DNA of 64,000 bases from Nonomuraea glycinis (GCF_014646515.1 NZ_BMNK01000013.1:62001-126000); one strand, 5' to 3'; shown: positions 33,154 through 42,650, numbered from the stretch's first letter. Notes: generated by a model from the sequence alone, not told the origin. Program-made: numbers and translations.

Positions 33154-35246
33154 GTCATCCTTCGTACGAACTCCTCACGCAGGTCGGCAAGGGGCCTCAG
33201 GCCATCGTCGGTGCCGGCGTACCAGAACGTCCAGCCGTCACAGTTGTTCACGTCGAGCACGGCGCCCGCGGCGGCCGAGGGCGTGTCGAAGATCTTGCCG
33301 TCGAGTTCGATCTTGCCTTCCGAGGTGACGATCGCTGCCGCGTCTGTGCCGTGCTGGGGGTCCACGAGGGTGGCGCCGACGTCCAGTAGGTCGTGGTCGA
33401 TGAGATGGGAGAGCCTTGCTCCGAAGACACCGGTCAGGGCAGCGGACGAGTCGGGCTTTCCAGGCACGGGGTAGTCGGGCTGGTAGGAAGGCTGGCTGAG
33501 CAGGGTGAACGCGTCTTGGGTGACCTGGGCCATCAGATGCCGCCGTGCCGATAGAAACGCCTGGTAGTCCATCTCGTGCCAGCTGTCCGGGAGGGCGTGC
33601 AGATAGGTGTGCTTGGCCAGCTCTGTGGGGGACAGATGTGCTTCGGAGACCTCTGCTGGCCAGTAGTCGGACGGCGCTTTGTCGGAAATGGCGATGTTGG
33701 CGTACCACTCGACGAGGGCCATGTTGGCGATCTGGTTGATCTTGCTGGTGTCTGTCAAGCCGAGGGTCTCGCGCAGGTACTTGCGCGGGAACAGGTGGTG
33801 CCGCTCGATTCCCTTCTTCACGACAACTGCTGGATCGAGCCGGGCGCGTACACGCACCGTGGAGAGCAGCGCGGGCGCGTCGTGGATGTTGAGGGCTGCG
33901 ATGTACGCCATGAGAGCGGGTGACTTCGCTGCGGAGGTCGCCAGGTTGTTCGGGAGCGTGATAGTCCAGAAGTCGTTGGTCAGCGTGTCGTCGATCAGGT
34001 GGTTGAGCGTGTCGCAGAACCCTTGCGCGTCACCTGGTTCAATGCCGTCGAGCACAGCGAAGTCGCGCTCGGCCTGGCTTTCGAAGGAGCCGGAGTAGCG
34101 ACTGGTGGCGTGCGTCATGAAGAACCATCGGGCGATGACCTCGCGCAACCGGGGGATCGGCACGCCGTAGTGGACTCTGCCGAAGAGCCACATGGTGTAG
34201 GAGAACAGGATCGCGTTGTCGCTGGTGATCATCTTGCTGCTGCGGAAGCCGGCTCGCTCCAGGCACAGAAGGAATTCGTGCCAGTGGGTGAGGTTGAGGA
34301 CGTGAGCCTGCGCCGTTTCGAGCTTCCCGAACTGGGCCTCCCTGCTCTGCGGAGAAGCGCTGCCCGATTCCAGATCCCGGCCTCGGAGCAAGGTATAGAC
34401 GTTTTTGAGCACGGCGCGGCGGTACGCGAGCGCGACGGTCACGCGAAGCAGCTGCGGCGGCTGCGGTTGTATGTACCAGTTGAAGGGGGAAGCGGTGCCG
34501 AGGGCTGGAGCCTTGGCCACCCGGCAGAAGTCTTCGAGCTCGCGGCGGCCCTTTTCCCAGAAGACGCTCATCAGGGTGAGGATGAAGTCGGCCTGGTTCA
34601 GAGTGACGCCTTCGCTGTTGATGCGGACGAAGACCTCGGCCACCTGCTCCTCGTTGACCGCACGAGACAGCTCTACCACCTTGAAAAGGTAGCTACTCAG
34701 GCCATGCAGGCGGTAGAGAGCAGTGTCCAGGCGGTCCCGCTCGTCATCATCGATCTCACGCTTGGTCGCCAGACGCTTGAAGAAGGCCCGAACGGATGGT
34801 CCGAAGTTGTTCGGGGCCCATAGGACACTGACGTCCGGGATGAACTCGGAGTCTTTCTCGATGGCCGCGTCGGTGACCGCAAAGGTTCCGTCCGTTGGCC
34901 GGAAGGCGATCCGGATCCGGGTTCTGGAATAGTCCTCGCGGAGAACTTCCGTTCCGCTCATGACGGCGTACAGCGAGGTGAGGCGCTGCTGTCCATCGAC
35001 GATCAGGTACTGTGGCGCGGCCTTGCCGGTGCCGATCTGCCGCGCGCCCGGGTCGGCATCGGTCCTCCAGAACAGGAGGAAGCCGACGGGGAAGCCCTTG
35101 TACATCGAGTCGAAGAGTGAGCGGACCTTGGTGGCCTGCCAGACGAATGGGCGCTGGATGTCAGGCAGGGCGACATCCCCGCGATCGATGTTCTCCACCA
35201 GATTTCCGACTGTGTAACTGGTGTCGCTGTAGAGCATCGTGGCCAT
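33132..35246 (-). CDS. GmrSD-like DUF262 nuclease with C-terminal RAMA domain
   Basis: 704 residues from ATG 35246 (GTG 35252 also possible). N-terminal DUF262/GmrS-like NTPase-nuclease: PDIQRPFVW at 28-36 and DGQQRLT at 84-90, plus VFVRINSEGVTLNQ. About residue 480, KKGIERHHLFPRKYLRE provides a His-based HNH-like nuclease region of GmrD type. The last ~90 residues (LIDHDLLDVGATLV, GKIELDGKIFDTPSAAAGAV, GWTFWYAG) are a RAMA domain, predicted to read modified DNA. The architecture suggests a type IV restriction enzyme against phage DNA with modified bases. Confidence 0.87.
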   Translation of the reverse strand: MATMLYSDTSYTVGNLVENIDRGDVALPDIQRPFVWQATKVRSLFDSMYKGFPVGFLLFWRTDADPGARQIGTGKAAPQYLIVDGQQRLTSLYAVMSGTEVLREDYSRTRIRIAFRPTDGTFAVTDAAIEKDSEFIPDVSVLWAPNNFGPSVRAFFKRLATKREIDDDERDRLDTALYRLHGLSSYLFKVVELSRAVNEEQVAEVFVRINSEGVTLNQADFILTLMSVFWEKGRRELEDFCRVAKAPALGTASPFNWYIQPQPPQLLRVTVALAYRRAVLKNVYTLLRGRDLESGSASPQSREAQFGKLETAQAHVLNLTHWHEFLLCLERAGFRSSKMITSDNAILFSYTMWLFGRVHYGVPIPRLREVIARWFFMTHATSRYSGSFESQAERDFAVLDGIEPGDAQGFCDTLNHLIDDTLTNDFWTITLPNNLATSAAKSPALMAYIAALNIHDAPALLSTVRVRARLDPAVVVKKGIERHHLFPRKYLRETLGLTDTSKINQIANMALVEWYANIAISDKAPSDYWPAEVSEAHLSPTELAKHTYLHALPDSWHEMDYQAFLSARRHLMAQVTQDAFTLLSQPSYQPDYPVPGKPDSSAALTGVFGARLSHLIDHDLLDVGATLVDPQHGTDAAAIVTSEGKIELDGKIFDTPSAAAGAVLDVNNCDGWTFWYAGTDDGLRPLADLREEFVRRMTQSEPSA

Positions 35247-35419
35247 GATCACCTGTATATCTAACGAGGGCAGTGGATCATAAACTCTAATTCAAGAGTT
35301 CAAGGCCGTCTCGGTTTTCGGTGTTGCGAAATCACCATGGTTCGATTTATCTACAATTCCTGCCCGTTATCCGTTGATGACGGGTGCGTCTTCTGCACGT
35401 GAGGTTCAGCATCATTAAG

Positions 35420-35465
35420 GTTCCGGTCACGCCGGGTTTCGGCTGATCGATGGTGTGACCGGAAC
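35420..35465 (-). terminator. Stem-loop terminator downstream of hydrolase gene
   Basis: GTTCCGGTCAC (35420-35430) and GTGACCGGAAC (35455-35465) form a perfect 11-bp stem, with a smaller GCCG/CGGC hairpin in the loop. It lies five bases past the stop of the minus-strand hydrolase. A T-tract is weak. Confidence 0.6.
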
Positions 35466-35469
35466 ATGC

Positions 35470-36324
35470 CTACCCGGCCAGGACCTCGCGCAGGGTGGCG
35501 GCGAAGGCGTCCGGGTCGCCCTTCATGCCGAACTCGCCGTCCATGAAACCGCCGTGGTGACTGGGGAAAATCACAGGCTGGGTGCCGAGTCGTTCGGCGA
35601 CCGCCACGCCTGAGCGGTGGGCCATCTCGCCCTCCGATTCGGCGCCGACGGCGAGGACGACGCGGGTCGAGGCCGCGCGCAGGGCCTCGAAGTCGGGCTC
35701 GTAGTGGATGCAGGTGATGAGGTTCTGGCCGAACAGCGCGTCGTCGCGGGAGCCGTCGTCCTCGGCCGGCATGCCCATCTCCGCAGGGCTCTGCATGGGG
35801 AGCTCGGCGAAATCGGCGGGAATGTCGCCGCGCATGCTGGAGACCGCGATGAACTTCACCATCGCCGCTCCGAAGCCGTCCCGCTCGTACGTCCGGCGGA
35901 TGTCCGCGATCGCGGCCAGCGCCTGCTCCCGGTCCGGCAGCGTCTGGGCGACCGGCGGCTCGTGGGCGACGAGCGTACGGACCTGCTCCGGATGGACGGC
36001 CACCAGCGCGAGGCCGTTGACGGCGCCGCCGCTGCTGGCGAAGATGTCCACCGGCCCGCCGCCGAGCGCGTCGATGAGCCGGTGCAGGTCGTCGGCGTGC
36101 AGGTCGGGCGTCGACTCGCTCGCGCCGTCGGTCCGCTCGCTGCGGCCGATCCCGCGCGGGTCGTAGGTGACGACCGTACGATCGCGGAAGCGTTCGGCCA
36201 GGCCGGTGAACCCGGTGGCGTCCATCGGGGATCCGATCAGCAGCAGGGGCGGCTCGGTGGTCCCCTCCGCCTCGCGTACGTCGTAGTGCAGAATGCCGCC
36301 GGGCACCTCAAGGGTGTGGGTCAT
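35470..36324 (-). CDS. Alpha/beta hydrolase
   Basis: 284 residues. N-terminal LLLIGSPMDATGFTGLAERF in place of the usual HG oxyanion motif, TYDPRGIGRSERTD, nucleophile ASSGGAVNGL (Ser about residue 98), and the catalytic His in SHHGGFMDGE. The SPMD variant is common in a group of actinomycete hydrolases. Cytoplasmic, substrate unknown. It follows the DksA-like gene on the same strand with 54 bases between and could belong to that transcript. Confidence 0.88.
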   Translation of the reverse strand: MTHTLEVPGGILHYDVREAEGTTEPPLLLIGSPMDATGFTGLAERFRDRTVVTYDPRGIGRSERTDGASESTPDLHADDLHRLIDALGGGPVDIFASSGGAVNGLALVAVHPEQVRTLVAHEPPVAQTLPDREQALAAIADIRRTYERDGFGAAMVKFIAVSSMRGDIPADFAELPMQSPAEMGMPAEDDGSRDDALFGQNLITCIHYEPDFEALRAASTRVVLAVGAESEGEMAHRSGVAVAERLGTQPVIFPSHHGGFMDGEFGMKGDPDAFAATLREVLAG

Positions 36325-36378
36325 CGGGTCGCTTCCTTTCTCCGTGGTGGTGAAGTAGACCAGCGGAGGCGGCGAAAG

Positions 36379-36747
36379 TCATCGGCGGCGGGGGGCGCAG
36401 AGGACACAGGTTCTCGCGGCGGGCAGGATCAGCAGGCGTTCGACGGGGATGCGGTTCCCGCATTTCACGCAGATCCCGTAGCTGCCGTCGCGCAGCCGTT
36501 CGACGGCCTCGTCCAGCTCGCCGAGATGGTTCAAGGCCTGATCCAGGAGGGATTGGGCGTGGGCCCGTTCGAAGGCGGTGGACGATCCCTCGGGGTCGTG
36601 TTCGTCGTCGGCGCCGGTCAGCGCGGAGGATGAGGTGATCTCGTCCAGGTCGCTGCGCAGCATGGCGACGCGGGCCGTGGTCTGCTTTCGGTCGGCGTCG
36701 AGCAGCTCGTGGATGGTCGCCCGCTCCGATGGGGACATTTCGGTCAT
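36379..36747 (-). CDS. TraR/DksA-family zinc-finger protein
   Basis: 122 residues from ATG 36747 after GGGGAGG. A coiled-coil N-terminal half (SERATIHELLDADRKQTTARVAMLRSDLDEI) with an acidic stretch DDEHDPEGS, and a C-terminal zinc finger GICVKCGNRIPVERLLILPAARTCVLC. The four cysteines (CxxC-x17-CxxC) are intact. The family enters the RNA polymerase secondary channel in proteobacteria; the short actinomycete members are less well defined. It follows the membrane protein gene by 44 bases. Confidence 0.88.
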   Translation of the reverse strand: MTEMSPSERATIHELLDADRKQTTARVAMLRSDLDEITSSSALTGADDEHDPEGSSTAFERAHAQSLLDQALNHLGELDEAVERLRDGSYGICVKCGNRIPVERLLILPAARTCVLCAPRRR

Positions 36748-36791
36748 GATGCCTCCCCCTTCCCTATGACCCATTGCCAGCGTGCCTCTTG

Positions 36792-37511
36792 TCAATCCTG
36801 GGCTGGCACCACGTGCTTCTGGTGCCGGGCGACCGCCTGTTCGACGTAGCGGCCCAGCGGCAGCGCCAACACCGCGACGGCCAGGATCAGGTGGACCACC
36901 ATGAACACGACGGCGGTCGCGATGCTGGGCGGTCCACCGGTGAAGACGATGATGTGGGAGGCGTAGTCGAGGTGCGACGGCGGGCCGTCGGGCCAGTCGT
37001 AGCTGAACCAGAACGTGAGATCGTTCAGCCCGGAGATGACCACCAGGATCGAGGCGATCCCCACTTTGAGTACCGACGTCGTACGGGCTCCGCCCATCCG
37101 GTAGCCGAGCAGCCCGAACAGCACGACGAACGTGACGGTCAGCAGGATCCACTGGTAGATGGCCTGGAACAGGAGGTCCTGCTCCTCGCCGGAAGCGGCG
37201 CCGTAGGGCAGCATCCGCAGCACCAGCCCGGTGTCCAGGAACCCCATGTAGAAGACGACCGCGGCCAGCAGCAGCGGCGGTCCGAACCGCCGCAGGGGCA
37301 GCAGCGCGACGGTCACCACGCCGAACACGAACGGGCTGAGCCGGAAGGCCCAGTCGGCCAGGTTGCCCAGCGTCTGCTGGGGTGGCAGCACGAACAGGAT
37401 CAGACCGGCGAGCACGGCGGTCGGGACGCCGGAAACCAGCCACAGCCAGCTCCGGCTCCGGTAGGCCGCGGCGATCCAGGCGTCGCGGCGGGCGGGGCGA
37501 ACCTGGGTCAT
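36792..37511 (-). CDS. Seven-TM membrane protein coupled to the carbamoyltransferase
   Basis: 239 residues from ATG 37511. About seven hydrophobic helices (LWLVSGVPTAVLAGLILFVL, LSPFVFGVVTVALLPL, LLLAAVVFYMGFLDTGLVL, IYQWILLTVTFVVLFGLLGY, VLKVGIASILVVISG, and two more). One loop carries WFSYDWPDGPPSHLDYASHIIVF, whose Asp and His residues might bind a metal. No family is recognised. Its ATG overlaps the stop of the carbamoyltransferase gene (ATGA), so translation is coupled and the two products likely work together. Confidence 0.78.
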   Translation of the reverse strand: MTQVRPARRDAWIAAAYRSRSWLWLVSGVPTAVLAGLILFVLPPQQTLGNLADWAFRLSPFVFGVVTVALLPLRRFGPPLLLAAVVFYMGFLDTGLVLRMLPYGAASGEEQDLLFQAIYQWILLTVTFVVLFGLLGYRMGGARTTSVLKVGIASILVVISGLNDLTFWFSYDWPDGPPSHLDYASHIIVFTGGPPSIATAVVFMVVHLILAVAVLALPLGRYVEQAVARHQKHVVPAQD

Positions 37512-39328
37512 CGGCCGGCGTCCGATGCGTCGGTCGGCTTCCGGACCCAGAACGGCCCGAGCGCCAGCGCGTCCACGTCGGTCTTGAGGTAGCAGGCGAC
37601 CGCGTCCTCCGGAGTGCACACGATCGGCTCGTCGTTGTCGTTGAACGAGGTGTTGACCAGCATCGGCACCCCGGTGAGCTCGTCGAACCGGGTGATCAGC
37701 TCGTGGTAGAGGGGGTTGTCGGCGCGGCTCACCGTCTGCACCCGGGCGGTGCCGTCCACGTGGGTGATCGCGGGCACCACGGCCCGCTGGTGCTCCAGCA
37801 CGTCGAAGACGAGCAGCATGACCTCGGACGGATGGTCACTGGCGAAGTACTCGCCGGACCGCTCCTCCAGGCAGGACGGCGCGAACGGCCGGAACGGCTC
37901 GCGATGCTTGACCTTCTCGTTCATCCGCGTCTTGGACTCGGGATCGCGCGGGTCGGCCAGCAGCGACCGGTTGCCCAGGGCTCGCGGACCGCACTCCATC
38001 CGGCCCTGGAACCAGCCGACGATCATCCCGTCGGCGATCCCCGCCGCGGTGTGGCGGGCGATGTCGTCCACCCGCTGGTACTCGACGCCCGCGTCGCGTA
38101 ATGCCTGCTCCATCCGCTCCTCGGTGAACTCCGGCCCGGTGAAGACGTAACCGGTGGTCGGCCTGGGCCGGTCGAACCGGCCCACGCTCACCTCCAGCGC
38201 CGCGCCGAGCGACGATCCGTCGTCGGCGGAGGCGGGCTGGGCGAAGAACTCCTCGAACCCGGTCTCCAGCAGGATGCGGCCGTTCATCACGGAGTTGAGC
38301 GCCACCCCGCCGGCCACCGCGAGCCGGGTCATCCCGGTCTCCTTGTGCAGCCAGTTGGCCAGGTGCAGTCCGGCCCGCTCGAGCGTGGCCTGAAGGGCGT
38401 AGGCGATGTCCATGTAGTGCTGCGGGACCGGGTTGTCCTGGGTGATCCGGGTCTGGGGCCGGGGCGGGCCGAAGGTGTCGATGAACTTCTTCGACACCAT
38501 GTGCTTGCCGTTGCGGTGGTGCTGGAAATAGCTCAGGTCCAGCTCGTATCCGCCGTCCGGGGTGAGGTGCAGCAGCTCGGCGAACCGCTCCACGTAGGTG
38601 TCGGTCCCGTACGGCGCCAGGCCCATCACCTTGCCCGCGTCGAGGGTGGAGTAGAAGCCGCAGTAGCCCGTGACGATCGCGTACATGGCGCCCAGCGAGT
38701 GCGGATACCGGATGCGCTTCAGGTCCGTGATCCGCTTGCCGTCGCCGACCGCGAGGCAGGTGGTCGTCCCGTCACTGCCGACCCCGTCCATGGTGAGGAC
38801 CGCGGCGCGCTCGAACGGGCTCACGTAGAACGCGCTGGCCGCGTGCGAGCGGTGGTGGTCGATGAGGTGGACCTTGAACTTCGTCGGCCCGGTGTGGCCG
38901 GCGGCGGCCTTGACGTCGTCGGCGAGGGTGTAGGTGCGCTTGATGTGGGCCAGGACCGCGCCGCCGACGTGGTAGTCGTCGTTCCGCTTGGGGCCACCGC
39001 CGTGGCGCAGGGTCTCGACCAGGCTGGCCGATTTGGCGCCGTTCTCGCGCTCGTTGCGGAACACGTCTAGGGTGCCGGGGAAGTAGCGGGCGAACACTTT
39101 CGCCGCGTGGGCGGCCTCGCGCCAGCGCTGCCAGTAGAACGCCACATGATCGACTTCATCGAGGCCGATTCCGGCCTGCTCCAGGCAGAACCTGATCGCC
39201 TGAGCGGGAAAACGGCCGTCGTGTTTGACCCGGGAGAACCGCTCCTCCTCGGCGAAGGCGACGATCTCACCGTCACGCACCAGCGCCGCCGCCGCGTCGT
39301 GCACACGGGATATGCCTAGTACATACAT
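37508..39328 (-). CDS. NodU/CmcH-family O-carbamoyltransferase
   Basis: 606 residues from ATG 39328, with GGAG eight bases upstream. N-terminal YVLGISRVHDAAAALVRDGEIVAFAEEERFSRVKHD is the family signature. The metal-binding HHRSHAASAFY and TMDGVGSDGTTT form the first, Kae1-like active site. The C-terminal domain has GWFQGRMECGPRALGNRSLLADPR and the closing MLVNTSFNDNDEPIVCTPEDA. These enzymes transfer carbamoyl from carbamoyl phosphate, via carbamoyl-adenylate, to a hydroxyl of a natural product or sugar. No biosynthetic cluster surrounds it, which is unusual. The coupled membrane protein may supply or receive the substrate. Confidence 0.93.
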   Translation of the reverse strand: MYVLGISRVHDAAAALVRDGEIVAFAEEERFSRVKHDGRFPAQAIRFCLEQAGIGLDEVDHVAFYWQRWREAAHAAKVFARYFPGTLDVFRNERENGAKSASLVETLRHGGGPKRNDDYHVGGAVLAHIKRTYTLADDVKAAAGHTGPTKFKVHLIDHHRSHAASAFYVSPFERAAVLTMDGVGSDGTTTCLAVGDGKRITDLKRIRYPHSLGAMYAIVTGYCGFYSTLDAGKVMGLAPYGTDTYVERFAELLHLTPDGGYELDLSYFQHHRNGKHMVSKKFIDTFGPPRPQTRITQDNPVPQHYMDIAYALQATLERAGLHLANWLHKETGMTRLAVAGGVALNSVMNGRILLETGFEEFFAQPASADDGSSLGAALEVSVGRFDRPRPTTGYVFTGPEFTEERMEQALRDAGVEYQRVDDIARHTAAGIADGMIVGWFQGRMECGPRALGNRSLLADPRDPESKTRMNEKVKHREPFRPFAPSCLEERSGEYFASDHPSEVMLLVFDVLEHQRAVVPAITHVDGTARVQTVSRADNPLYHELITRFDELTGVPMLVNTSFNDNDEPIVCTPEDAVACYLKTDVDALALGPFWVRKPTDASDAGR

Positions 39329-39532
39329 GCCATTCACTCCGATTCACGGAAAGTATGTATTCGTTGCATCATATGAGTCTTGATCATGACGAATAGGGTT
39401 AAAACCAGCAAGGCTGTCGGGCAACAGCTCGTCATTCAGCTCACCGAGATGGGGCAGGGCCTCGATCCTGGGCTCGCGAAAGAAGATCATGTAACGTAAG
39501 CCCGGCGTACCCCTCAACGGCCTGGAGCCGCC

Positions 39533-41992
39533 GTGCTGCACATGTCTCGCCGCCAGGTTCTCTCCCTGCTCCCCGTCGCCGGCCTACTCGCCGCGGCCAC
39601 CCCCGTGCATGCCGCCGGGCCCGATCACGCGCGGTTGCTGGCCAACACCGTGGCGATCTTCGCCGGGACTCCGGAGGTCAACGCGCGGCCTGAGGTCGCC
39701 GGCAAGCTCGCGGCAATGGCCCGGACCGCCCGTCAGCGGCTGGCCGCCATGGATCAGGCGGGGGAGGGGGAGTTGTTCGCCGGGCTGAGCCTCGGGAGTA
39801 ACGACGCGAACCTGCGACTGGCGTACCAATATCTGTACGAGATCGCGCTCGCGACCCGCACGCCCGGCGGGGAGCTCGTCAATGACAGTGCTGTTCAGGG
39901 GCGGGTCGTGGGCGGGCTGCGGTGGTTGCACGAGCGGCACTTCGGGGACCAGGCGGCGGGCTACTACGGCAACTGGCACAGCTGGGAGATCGGCATTCCC
40001 ACGCATGTCAGCAGGACGCTGGTGCTGCTGGCCGCGCCGGAGGACCTGACGGCGACGTACATCGCCTCGATGGACGCCTACCTGCGCAACGGCAAGGACG
40101 GCGACGTCGACCTCGACTCGCGCTTCCATACCGGGGCGAACCTGGCGGACATCACCGCGAACCGGATCCTGCAGGGGGCGCTCACCGGGGACGACGCCCG
40201 GGTGACCAAGGCCATCGCCGACCAGGCCACCGTGTTCGCCGTGATCGATCCGTACCACCTTCAGCACGGGGTCACCGACGGGTACTACCGTGACGGCTCG
40301 TTCATCCAGCACCACTCGGTCGCCTACACCGGGTCCTATGGGCGGGCCCTGCTGACCCGGGTCGTGCAGACGCTCAAGACGCTCGGGGGCGGGTCCGAGC
40401 TGGGCGGCGTGGTGTACCGGTGGATCAGCGACGGCTTCGCCCCGTTGATCTTCGAGGGGTGGATGATGGAGATCGTCAAGGGACGGGCGGTCTCGCGCAC
40501 GAACACCGGATACGCCGACGTCGGCGTGATCGTCGAGGCCATCGCCGACCTGACCGACCACGTCGACTCCGCCGCCGCTCTCGCCCTGAAGAAGTACGTC
40601 AAGCACCTACCGGAGGCCGACACGGGCGCCTTCATCTCCCCGATCAGCATCGCCCGGTACGCGGCCATCCGCGCCGACCCCGCCATCCCGGCCGCCGACC
40701 TGAACCCGGCTTCGCGCAGCGTGGCGTTCAACGCCATGGACCGGACTGTGCATCGGCGTCCCGGCTATGCCTTCGCCCTGGCGCGTAGCTCCGAGCGGAT
40801 CAGCAAGTACGAGTACATGAGCGGCGAGAATCTGATGCCCTGGTTCCAGGGCGACGGCGCGTACTACCTCTACCTGGCGGGGGAGGACCAGCGCGAGGTG
40901 TACGGCGTCGACTACTACACCGCCGTCTCGCCGTACCGGCTCGCGGGCGTCACCACACCGGTGGAGGACCGCCGAACCGTGCCCGAGCTGTACGGCCAGG
41001 CCTGGTACGAGAACCCTGGTCACCCGCTTCAGTTCACCTCCTCGTCCGAGTCCCAGAACACCTACGTGTACTTCCCTCGCGCGGAGAACGCGTTCTCCGG
41101 CGGCGCGACGCTCGGCGCGTACGGCGCGGCCGGCATGGTCCAGTCCGACGACGCTGCCTACACCGCCAAACAGGCAGGATTGTTGCCCGACGACTTCGTC
41201 GCCTACCGCAACGCCCGCGCGACCAAGTCTTGGTTCATGCTCGACGACGAGATCGTGGTCCTGGCCGCAGACGTCTCCGGCCAGGCCGGCCGCGACGCGA
41301 TAACCACCGTGGACAGCCGCATCGCCGCCCCCAGCGACACGGTCACCCTCACTGGCCAGGGCTGGAACGGCCGAGGGTGGCAGGCGGGGGACACTGCGCC
41401 GCCGCGCTGGCTCCGCTACGCCAACGGCACCCGCGGCACCTCGGTCGGCTACGCCTTCCTCACCAGGCAGGTGGTCCAGGCTGGGCTGGAGCTGGTGACC
41501 CGCAGCCGCAGAGTCGTCCGTACGGGCAATCCCGACACCAACGTGACCAAGAACGTCTTCACCGCCTCGGTCACCCACCGCGCCCCTGCTCTCGCTTACG
41601 CCCTGGTCCCGAACGCGACCGAGAGCCGTATGCGCGGCTACGCGGACGGGCCGCTGGTCGTCCTGGCCAACGACCGGCACGTGCAGGCGATCAAATGCCG
41701 GCCCCTCGGGATCGTCGCCGCCAACGTCTTCACCGCTGGCCCGCGCCACGTCGAACGCTTGCTCATCGATGGCCCCGTCTCGGTCATCGTCCAGTACGGA
41801 AAGCGTATGGTCGTCGCCCTGTCCGACCCCACCATGAAACGCGACCGCGTCAGCGTCATCCTTCAGGGTGCTCGTCTCAGGCTCGACTCGGCGGACGAGG
41901 GAGTGACGGTACGGCGCGTACCGGGCGGCACCCTGGTCCAGGCGACGACCCGCCACGCTCACGGCCGCACTTTCACCGCCACCCTGCGTTGA
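39533..41992 (+). CDS. Secreted polysaccharide lyase family 8
   Basis: 819 residues from GTG 39533, with GGAG five bases upstream; ATG 39542 is less well spaced. A Tat leader (SRRQVLSLLPVAGLLAAATPVHA) precedes the alpha/alpha-toroid catalytic domain. Catalytic residues fit PL8: Asn147 in NWHSWEIGIP, His260 in FIQHHSV and Tyr269 in TGSYG, nine residues apart as in hyaluronate lyases. C-terminal beta domains end with GRTFTATLR. Members cleave hyaluronate, chondroitin or xanthan. The last ~40 codons are duplicated just downstream. Confidence 0.92.
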   Translation: MLHMSRRQVLSLLPVAGLLAAATPVHAAGPDHARLLANTVAIFAGTPEVNARPEVAGKLAAMARTARQRLAAMDQAGEGELFAGLSLGSNDANLRLAYQYLYEIALATRTPGGELVNDSAVQGRVVGGLRWLHERHFGDQAAGYYGNWHSWEIGIPTHVSRTLVLLAAPEDLTATYIASMDAYLRNGKDGDVDLDSRFHTGANLADITANRILQGALTGDDARVTKAIADQATVFAVIDPYHLQHGVTDGYYRDGSFIQHHSVAYTGSYGRALLTRVVQTLKTLGGGSELGGVVYRWISDGFAPLIFEGWMMEIVKGRAVSRTNTGYADVGVIVEAIADLTDHVDSAAALALKKYVKHLPEADTGAFISPISIARYAAIRADPAIPAADLNPASRSVAFNAMDRTVHRRPGYAFALARSSERISKYEYMSGENLMPWFQGDGAYYLYLAGEDQREVYGVDYYTAVSPYRLAGVTTPVEDRRTVPELYGQAWYENPGHPLQFTSSSESQNTYVYFPRAENAFSGGATLGAYGAAGMVQSDDAAYTAKQAGLLPDDFVAYRNARATKSWFMLDDEIVVLAADVSGQAGRDAITTVDSRIAAPSDTVTLTGQGWNGRGWQAGDTAPPRWLRYANGTRGTSVGYAFLTRQVVQAGLELVTRSRRVVRTGNPDTNVTKNVFTASVTHRAPALAYALVPNATESRMRGYADGPLVVLANDRHVQAIKCRPLGIVAANVFTAGPRHVERLLIDGPVSVIVQYGKRMVVALSDPTMKRDRVSVILQGARLRLDSADEGVTVRRVPGGTLVQATTRHAHGRTFTATLR

Positions 41993-42212
41993 CCCGGTCC
42001 GTCAGCCCCTGGCCCGCAAATTCACCGCCCTACCTCCGCTCGTCTTCATGTCCATGGGAAGGAGAAGTGCCGAACCTTCATGGCGTACGCCTCAGGCTCG
42101 ACTCGGCGGACGAAGGGATGACAGTACGGCGCGTACCGGGCGGCACCCTGATCCAGGCGACGACCCGCCACACCCACGGCCGCACCTTCACCGCCACCCT
42201 GCGCTGACCCAG
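41876..42212. repeat. Tandem partial duplication of the PL8 3' end
   Basis: Two direct copies of about 122 bases, 41876-41997 and 42091-42212, offset by exactly 215, with about ten differences. Each includes the last ~39 codons and the stop. The 93 bases between them show no similarity to the lyase. Confidence 0.85.
42067..42207 (+). pseudogene. C-terminal fragment of a second PL8 lyase
   Basis: A GTG-initiated 46-codon frame encodes VPNLHGVRLRLDSADEGMTV and continues to the stop in the same way as the intact lyase. Third-position changes dominate, so the copy was under coding selection before or after duplication. Most likely the remnant of a tandem lyase gene lost by deletion. A purine-rich GGAAGGAG precedes the GTG, but the spacing is too short for confidence in expression. 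Confidence 0.6.
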
Positions 42213-42223
42213 ATCTTCGCTGG

Positions 42224-42467
42224 TCAGCCACGCCGCATGGCCAGAAACTCCCGTCCTCGCTCGGAAGTGATCAGCTTGGCGATCCGTGGGTCGGCCATCA
42301 GGACAATGGGCGCGATGTGATCTTCACTGATAGGCCGCCACATCTCCATGGCGTTCCGTAACCGCGGCCAGGCGGCCCTGAACGCGGGATCGGATGTTCT
42401 CGCCTGGTAGTCGGTGGAATCGCAGCTACGAGGCTGCTTGTGATCTTCGCTCGGGTGCTTTGATGTG
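42224..42467 (-). pseudogene. Start-less C-terminal gene remnant
   Basis: Read on the minus strand, an open frame of ~80 codons ends in VLMADPRIAKLITSERGREF followed by LAMRRG and a stop. It has strong actinomycete codon bias, but no usable start codon, and an upstream stop near 42468. It looks like the 3' end of a lost gene. I do not recognise the family. The remaining stretch to 42650 holds the promoter of ietA. Confidence 0.4.
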
Positions 42468-42650
42468 ATTCAATACTAAGTGAGAGGATTGCTTGCGCCA
42501 TCGGATCTCTCGGTCCAACAGCATCCGTTGCGGACCGCTCCTGACATAGCAAGAATCATGACCCGGCTCGATGGGCATGGATAGGGTGCAAGTCCGTGCT
42601 CGTGGATCACGAGAGTGCAGTCCGATACTCGAGCCTCGCGAAGGAAGGTC

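Noticed and set aside
35283..35300. AACTCT-AATTCA-AGAGTT as a terminator
   Set aside because: It lies upstream of the DUF262 gene start, has a six-base AT-rich stem and no T-tract; at best a weak operator.
42224..42650. Phage attachment site or integrase remnant at the island edge
   Set aside because: No tRNA, integrase or matching direct repeat was found at 59 kb.
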